A DNA stretch of 64,000 nt from Selaginella moellendorffii (lineage: Eukaryota > Streptophyta > Lycopodiopsida > Selaginellales > Selaginellaceae). Under the pieces are notes generated by a model. It was not told where the DNA came from. It was given only the letters and a program-made list of their open reading frames with translations, and searched no databases. The position numbers and the translations under genes are program-made. The stretch is taken from contig NW_003314283.1 of assembly GCF_000143415.4 (NCBI RefSeq), positions 629,495-693,494 on the forward strand, given 5' to 3'. Below are positions 57,900-64,000 of the stretch, in pieces; the first letter of the stretch is position 1, and each line of letters opens with the position of its first letter.

Positions 57900-58760
57900 A
57901 CATAACAGCTGACATTCCATCCATAAAATGCAATCGTCCATCTTAGGATATCTAAAAGAAGAAATGTTAGAGAAATACGAGAAGAAGAAGAAACGAAACT
58001 TTGAGCTCACCATCAAGTGTCTTTGGATCTACCCTTGTTGAAGTGGCTCTGGTAAGGAATTCCATGACTTGCAACACCAGTGAACTTGGTTGCAAGCACT
58101 GCACAAATCTTGACCGCTTGGGCCATTTCCAATCCTTGTGAAACAATGAAACTGATGGAGAGCTTTCCAGGTTTGAAAAATCACTAGTTTGATCATCCAA
58201 ACTCGATTAAGTGGCGGTTAAGCGGGGCAATCGCGGCCGCTGGTGCGGTGGGGTGGTTGACCGATTATCCCTTCGTGCCTCGCCGCTCGTCCAGGGATGC
58301 GAGGAGATTCCCGGGTACCTCAAGAGCTTCGCGGTGGAGTTTGGGCTTGGCGACGTGAGGTTTAACTCCAAAGTCAAGTATGTTGGATTGGTGGAGAGCA
58401 ATTGGATAGTCAAGAGCTCGAGCAGGAAGAAAAGAGAGTGAGGAGGTGTTCGACGCGGTCGTGGTTTGCAATGGTCACTATTTCCAGCCAAGAGTTGTTC
58501 AAATTCCTGGTAAGTTTTTCCAAAGCAACGAATAACTTTCATAAATAGAGAGAAGAACTCTTTCTCTCTATTCAGATCCCCAAGAAGCGACCTCCCGCGG
58601 CAAATTCGTGCGCAGGGATTCATAGATGCTGCTGAGAGTGATTCTCTTGGTGGAGGATCATATACCCATGTACCTCCGATTCGTCGGGCTTGTTCGAAGA
58701 TCACGACGCTGTGGTCCTCTCGCAGGAGCTCCCGGACGCACCAGCGCCAATCACTGCTAC
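57900..58760 (-). pseudogene. Flavin monooxygenase pseudogene with internal inversion
   Basis: Minus-strand pieces: the N-terminal part near 58,760-58,577 (VIFEQARRIGGTWVYDPPP, SLRTNLPRE-type), a piece of the third exon near 58,150-58,020 and the start of the fourth near 57,950. Between them, 58,262 to about 58,575 is in plus orientation and encodes the next part of exon 1 (GYLKSFAVEFGLGDVRFNSK, KYVGLVESNWIVKSSS), plus intron 1 up to its acceptor. Exon 2 is missing. It is a dead copy of the gene at 59,800-61,502. Confidence 0.8.
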
Positions 58761-58917
58761 TTTGGTTCTCACTATTAGCATCTACTTTGATTATTCCAAG
58801 TCAAACTAGCATTGGTACCTCAGCCAAGCCACCCGAGTAACTTGAATCCCAATTGAAACTATCAAAGATTCAATCTTTGAGAGTATTCATATCCCTCTTA
58901 CATTGTTCTTGTATGTA

Positions 58918-59060
58918 AAATGCAGGAAGAGCTAGTACCAAGACGGGAGATGATGGATTTTCGGATGTATCCCAAGGTGTTCTTCGAGGAAGGACTCCTG
59001 TGGAGCTTCTTGTTCGTGAGGTTCATCATGCCTCCCGGAGCTCCAGAAACGGTATCAATG
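58918..59060 (+). other. Exon-like open stretch, unrecognised
   Basis: After an AAATGCAG acceptor the plus strand reads EELVPRREMMDFRMYPKVFF...FIMPPGAPET before a GTATCA. A decayed relative seems to lie upstream of the intact FMO near 61,600. No family is recognised. Confidence 0.3.
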
Positions 59061-59799
59061 ATTTTATCTATAACATGTTTGATCCAATGTGATATAGTTT
59101 TAAAAGCTATTTCATCCAACTAAGTGGGCGTGCGAGCTCAGTGCTGCCATCACGGTGCCAGTTTTCCAGTGGGTAGTAGTGCGAGGTAAAAAAGCAGATT
59201 TGATCCTACTTTGCTCTTTTCTATATCCTTTTTTTTACCGAACATCGAAAGGTGCTCAAGATGCTGCTAGGGCGTCCTTGTGCTTGCGGCGCACCGAATA
59301 GTTTCTCTTTGTATGCATTTAAGAATCTTGACACTGCTGTTTTGTTTCACTCCGTCTAAGCATGATGTAAAAATACTTTTCCAGGTGTATAGAACAGCAC
59401 CTGTGCTGGAATGTGCGTAAACGTGTTAAAAATTCCCCCCAGGAAATATTCACAAAAAGATTGATGTTATCATATGTTCTCCCTTGATCACTCTTGAACA
59501 TTTTGTTGTAGATTTGGAGTTGGACTCTGCCCACTCTCGAAGAAGATCCAGCACTGAAGCAACCATGTCTCCAGCTTTGTAAGTTTATATTCTTTGTATA
59601 TCATAGAAATTTTGCTCACTAGACTCTGCTTATTTGGTTAAAGGTCCAACTTAAATGAACATTTTCTAAGTGTGCCATCTGGATATTTATCTGTTGTTTT
59701 ATGTTCATTGCAAAGAAAAAGAAAAGACCTTATTGCTATTATTCCTTCATTGTTATTCTTATTGTTTCTTAGACATTATTGTTATTGTTATTGTTATTT

Positions 59800-61502
59800 T
59801 TATTGTTCACGCATGAAAAAGCTGGTAGCCAGGACGCCTACCACCTTTTCATGCAAATCATTGTCACTCCATTCATCTCTATAGCTATCTGAATTGAGCT
59901 TCCTGTTATCTCGTGTGCTTAGAAAGAGCTCCTTCCTCCAAGGCTCAAAGCCATGGCAAGTTCCTCCACACTGCTTTGCTAGCCATTCAGCATAGTCGAA
60001 CTAGATGGAAACAGTAGGCATTAGAAACTAAAAGAGATAAAAACTAAAGAAGAGAGAAAAAGAAAACAAACCATCTCGAGATCTAGCCGGTGTGTGTGTC
60101 GATTTGGAACTCTCTGAGCTTCGAGAGTTCTGTAAAAGCCCACAACGTCGTTCGCCATCTCTCCTTTCGGTGGTAAACTAGCTCGTCCTTTGAGCACGGC
60201 AGAAATCCATTTAGCTTGTAGCTCGCTCAAAGGAAAAGGGATAGTCTGGAAAGGACGACAACTTAGATGGAAGAGCTCGAAGAAATAAACGATGAAAACC
60301 TTCCAAGGCAGGCCAATAAACGAGAGAGATGGAGCCAACGCAGGAGGAAAGACATGCTTAAACAAAGGTCCAACGCGATTGTCTTCCACTTTAACGTAGT
60401 TTTTGGTATCCAAGAATGAGAAGTCATATAAGTAACTGCAAAAGCACATTATGTGAAACGAAAAAGAGAAGGAGAACTCGTAAATTACCCAGTGCAATGC
60501 AAGATAGCATCCACAACAGCTGATGTTCCATCCATAAAATGCAATCGTCCATCTTTGTCAGCTTTTGATATCTGAGAGTAGAAACTTTAGAGAGAAGACG
60601 AAAACAACGCAACTTTGATCTTACCATCAAGTGTCTTTGGATCTTCCCTTGTTGAAGTGACTCTACCGGAGAATTCCATAACTTGGCACACCAGTGAACT
60701 TTCTTGCAATCAGCAGCAATGTCGCTGCACAAATCTTGGCCACTTGGACCATTTCCAATCACTGCTACCACCTTGTGAAACAATGAAACTGATGGAGAGC
60801 TTTCCAGGTTTGAAAAATCACTAGTTTGATCATCCAAACCTGGTCTTTGAAAAGATCTGGAGTGCGATAGGTATGACTGTGGTATTGTTTTCCAGGCCAC
60901 TTCTCAATCCCTGTAGAAACAAAGAGTTCTTCGTTCTATCTATGAAGTTCTTAGATGTTTTGAGAAGACTTACCAGGAATTTGAGCGACCCTTGGCTGGA
61001 AATAATGGCCATTACAAACCACGACCGCGTCAAACACCTCCTCACTCTCTTTTTCTTCCTTTCCAGCGCTGCTCGAGCTCTTGACGATCCAATTGCTCTC
61101 CACCAATCCAACATACTTGACTTTGGAGTTAAATCTCACGTAGCCATGGAGCCCAAACTCCACCGTAAAGCTCTCGAGGTAATCCAAGACTTCCTCGTGG
61201 CCGGGGAATCTCCTCGCATCCCTGGACGAGCGGCGCGGCACGAAAGGATAATCCAAGAAGCCCATGACCTCCCGCGGCAAATTCGTGCGCAGCGATTGAT
61301 AGATGCTGCTGTGGCATGAATGATTGCGGGCCACATTTGATGATCTAGAGTGAGACTCTTGCGGTGGAGGATCATACACCCATGTACCTCCGATTCGCCG
61401 GGCTTGCTCGAAGATCACGACGCTGTGGCCCTCTCGCAGGAGCTCCCGAGCAGCTACAAGACCCGACGCGCCAGCGCCAATCACTGCTACTCTCTTCTCC
61501 AT
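59800..61502 (-). CDS. Flavin-containing monooxygenase (plant GS-OX-like), about 450 aa
   Basis: Exons on the minus strand: 61,502-60,974, 60,910-60,840, 60,771-60,625, 60,571-60,489, 60,435 to ~60,306, ~60,252 to ~60,073 and ~60,010 to 59,800. FAD motif GAGASGLVAARELL at residues 8-21, then FEQARRIGGTW; FMO-identifying segment KWPGKQYHSHTYR across exon 2; NADPH motif VIGNGPSGQD in exon 3; the C-terminal part has FDYAEWLAKQCGG and RDEWSDNDLHEKV. The length and motif order match plant FMOs that S-oxygenate sulphur compounds. The substrate cannot be told. All joints rejoin frame, so the gene looks functional. A broken copy lies at 57.9-58.8 kb and a fragment at 62.0-62.2 kb. Confidence 0.85.
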
Positions 61503-62029
61503 GGTTCTCGCGATTAGGGCATCTACTTTGATTATTCCAGTCAGTGGTCAAAGTAGATTAAGGATTATACTAACAATACCAGATTTGCCATATGTAAATG
61601 TAGGAAGATGGAGAACTCTTGTGGAGCAGCGAGCTGTGAGTTTTATCTATAACCCAATGTCATAAAGCTATTTCCAACTATGTGGGCGTATCAAGATTTG
61701 ATATCCTTTTTTTTAAGTAGATGGTTAAGCTAGTTCTCTCTATAATATCATAGAAAATTCGCTTACTAAACTCTGTTTAACTCAGTGTCCTACTACGGCC
61801 CGAAGAGCTATCCAATACTCCCGCAAGTTTTTAGAGAAGTCTTGAATGACACTTCCAAGGGTCATGGTAAACTTGCCAACCAGAGAAGTTCTCATTATCA
61901 ACGGGGCTCAACAAGGTACCGCCGGAATGGAGATGCGCGAGAAACCCAGCTTTAACACTACTCTTGCATTCAACTTAAGTTCACCACTCTAGCTTCCACA
62001 AGCATCCCACGCACGGTAATTTACGAGTT

Positions 62030-62235
62030 CTCTTTCTCTTTTTCGTTTCATATAATGTGCTTTTACATCCTTGGACACGGAAGACAATCACGTTGGACCT
62101 TTTTTTAAGCATGTATTTCGTCCTGCGTTGACTCCATCTCTCGTTTGTTGGCCTGCCTTAGAAGGTTTTCATCATTTATTTTCTTTGAGATCTTGCATCT
62201 AAGTTGTCGTCCTTTCCAAACTATTCCTTTTCCTT
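62030..62235 (+). pseudogene. FMO fragment, plus orientation
   Basis: The reverse complement of 60,240-60,480 of the intact FMO is recognisable here (TTTCATATAATGTGCTTTT, GAAGACAATCACGTTGGACC, CATCTAAGTTGTCGTCCTTTCC). It covers parts of the last exons with substitutions and a deletion. A decayed inverted copy. Confidence 0.75.
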
Positions 62236-62481
62236 AACTTATACAGAACTGTAAACGCAAGGAACAATAACATTTTCTTTTTGCAATGAACATCAAACAA
62301 CAGTTTATACATATCTATAGGACAGATGGCACACTTAGAAGATGTTTAATTTTTATTTCCAGCATAGTTACATGTTTTAAGATCATTGGCCCAACTAGGA
62401 ACTCTGGACCTCAAGGAGAAGAGCCTTGTCTCTAACCAACAGGTTGACAAATGCTTGATATTTGTTCACTCAATATTGAAA

Positions 62482-63396
62482 ATGTTTTTGCTGCCTTGCA
62501 TCTTGATCTATTATACTGTTTTCCCTATGGCATTAGTAATAGCTCCTGGTAAAGAAATGGTCTTTGTATTTAAAGGAACCTCTGGAGCACTTACTCGAGG
62601 AGATATTGATCGTGTATTCTTTCATCTACGTATGTCTCCTATTTTTGAGTTGTATGAGTCGGAATCAACACCTGTAAAAACAGTAATCAAGAACAGCATT
62701 ACAGAAGAGGGCAGCGATCGTGTAATTGATATCTATTTTTACATTTTCTCAGCATCCACAGATTGTAGTCGGCCTAATGAGAATGGAAGAGTGAATAATA
62801 CCAAAGTTATTAAAGTGATAGATAGAGTGGCAAAATTAGTTTTACCCCAAGCACTATCTACACGTGCATCTTATTATTTTATATTTATTGCAGACCCAGA
62901 AGTTGGAGTCTTTGGTTTAGCATATGTTGTAAGAGGATACCACTCACGTCCAATGGCCCCATCAAATGAAAATATAATAGCTACAGGGTCTTATTTTTCT
63001 TGCAATCCAGAGGATTTTACACTTTTCAGTGGATACAAAAATATGATTCTAGCAACCAGGTGGCCTGGTCAATGGCTAGTATTTTTCTTGAAATCAATTA
63101 TTTTTATAATGCAAGAAGACTGTAATGCTGTATTATATTTTGGTAAAATATCAATCTGGGACTCAAAAACATATGGGATGAGTTTTGATTGTGTTTTTAG
63201 GATGCAAGAGGATGGAAATTTAGTGCTTTATGGAGCATTTGATATTGAATCATTATGGTCAAGTAGTAGTTATTGCAAGCCCCAACCAAATTGTGTTGCA
63301 CCCTCAGAATTGGCACTTGAACAAGACTGTAATTTGGTTGTTTATAAATATGGGAAGCCAAATGTTCAATCTTGGGCAAGCAAAACCAAATGCTAA
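62482..63396 (+). CDS. Secreted GNA-type (bulb-type) lectin with unknown N-terminal domain, ~304 aa
   Basis: I start at 62,482 because MFLLPCILIYYTVFPMALVIA makes a signal peptide; the frame is open further upstream. Residues ~25-170 form a domain I do not recognise (KEMVFVFKGTSGALTRGDID...VGVFGLAYVVRGYHSRP). The C-terminal ~125 residues are a B-lectin domain with three QxDxNxVxY-type sites: MQEDCNAVLYF, MQEDGNLVLYG and LEQDCNLVVYK. The first position of each is altered, but the D-N-V/L-Y core is present, so mannose binding is plausible at least at the last two. No intron is apparent. A partial copy lies at 56,870-57,105. Confidence 0.75.
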   Translation: MFLLPCILIYYTVFPMALVIAPGKEMVFVFKGTSGALTRGDIDRVFFHLRMSPIFELYESESTPVKTVIKNSITEEGSDRVIDIYFYIFSASTDCSRPNENGRVNNTKVIKVIDRVAKLVLPQALSTRASYYFIFIADPEVGVFGLAYVVRGYHSRPMAPSNENIIATGSYFSCNPEDFTLFSGYKNMILATRWPGQWLVFFLKSIIFIMQEDCNAVLYFGKISIWDSKTYGMSFDCVFRMQEDGNLVLYGAFDIESLWSSSSYCKPQPNCVAPSELALEQDCNLVVYKYGKPNVQSWASKTKC

Positions 63397-63429
63397 GCTT
63401 AGTATGGTTATTGTTGATTATTATTTTTA

Positions 63430-64000
63430 ATTCTATTATTATTATTATTATTTATGTTTGATTATAGTTTCAAAGAAAATAAGGCAGATATAATATTTTC
63501 CGAAGGAATGTAGCATGGACTACCCTCTGCATGGAGCAACCTGGTGAAATAGATGCAGTAAAGTCAGTGAAAGATTTCATGCACTATGACGCTACTGCCT
63601 TTTTTATTGATTTAGGATCCAGACAACACAAGTCAAAGCGTTGAGAAGAAGCCCCGACGAACGTTTCACAAAGTTTTAGTGTCACTACTATTCCTAGTAG
63701 ATTTCGTCCGCCACTAGGAAACCTCCAAAGTCTTTCTGTGTGGAATCCCTTGTAAAATTCATGTGAAAGAATAAAAATTGCCTATAGACTAGAGCATTTG
63801 TATCCATTTCCCTGTGCTGGGGACTCCACTATTGACAATGAAAAGCATATAATACCCCGGAGGGGCTATTGTTTTTGTAGGAGGCGCTCGTACTACGAAC
63901 GTATAGTATCCAGAATTCTCATCAAGTACTGGCGAGCTCGATTCCAGCTTGAGCAGCCTCTGATTCATGGAATACGCGTGTGTCGCAAAGGCTGGAGCAT
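63430..64000. repeat. Spacer, duplicate of 57,110-57,770
   Basis: Follows the lectin as the first spacer follows the lectin fragment. By analogy another FMO copy may lie just beyond the end of the window. Confidence 0.7.

Overview
This is nuclear DNA of a land plant with very short spliceosomal introns (about 38-75 bp). It carries plant LTR retrotransposons, plant Helitrons, a plant-type PYRR gene, a plant-type flavin monooxygenase, BAHD acyltransferase pieces and cyanovirin-N homologues. The mix of tiny introns and CVNH genes suggests a lycophyte such as Selaginella. That assignment is inference from gene content only.

Layout. 1-3.7 kb: poorly recognisable spliced genes and a 293-residue coiled-coil ORF. 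4.2-7.2 kb: the 3' half of a PYRR gene (minus strand) head-to-head with two small secreted CVNH lectin genes (plus strand). 8.8-13.2 kb: a decayed Helitron. 13.4-14.0 kb: the end of one BAHD acyltransferase and the start of another. 13,996-50,058: one nest of transposons at a single target site (TGCAG on both outer sides). 50.9-54.8 kb: a second decayed Helitron. 54.8-56.7 kb: unrecognised spliced sequence. 56.9-64.0 kb: a tandemly duplicated GNA-type lectin / flavin monooxygenase cluster with one good and one broken copy of each, plus an extra FMO fragment.

The nest, outermost first. (1) A non-coding LARD-like LTR retrotransposon on the minus strand has its 5' LTR at 48,919-50,058. Its 3' LTR is split between 13,996-15,714 and 43,235-43,325. 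(2) That LTR is split by a 27.5 kb DNA transposon (15,715-43,230) with 24-bp terminal inverted repeats and a 4-bp AATA duplication; the intact LTR preserves the empty site. This giant element carries a broken transposase gene and a large multi-intron cargo gene, with a ParB-like region near one end and an FCP1-like phosphatase fold at the other. It also carries about 30 copies of a 22-bp palindrome that I found nowhere else in the window. (3) A chromovirus-type Ty3/gypsy element (17,392-31,147) sits inside the cargo gene with an ACGAC duplication. (4) Inside that lie a young, apparently intact gypsy element (18,243-25,773), whose pol gene has two tiny introns, and a 593-bp TRIM (28,735-29,327). 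The block between these two is inverted, and the swapped target-site duplications prove it. (5) A second TRIM lies in the LARD LTR and a solo LTR lies in the LARD interior.

The best candidates for something undescribed are the giant transposon with its palindrome set and fusion cargo gene, and the gypsy element whose intron separates the integrase catalytic glutamate from the rest of the active site. All calls are by eye; no database search or alignment program was used.
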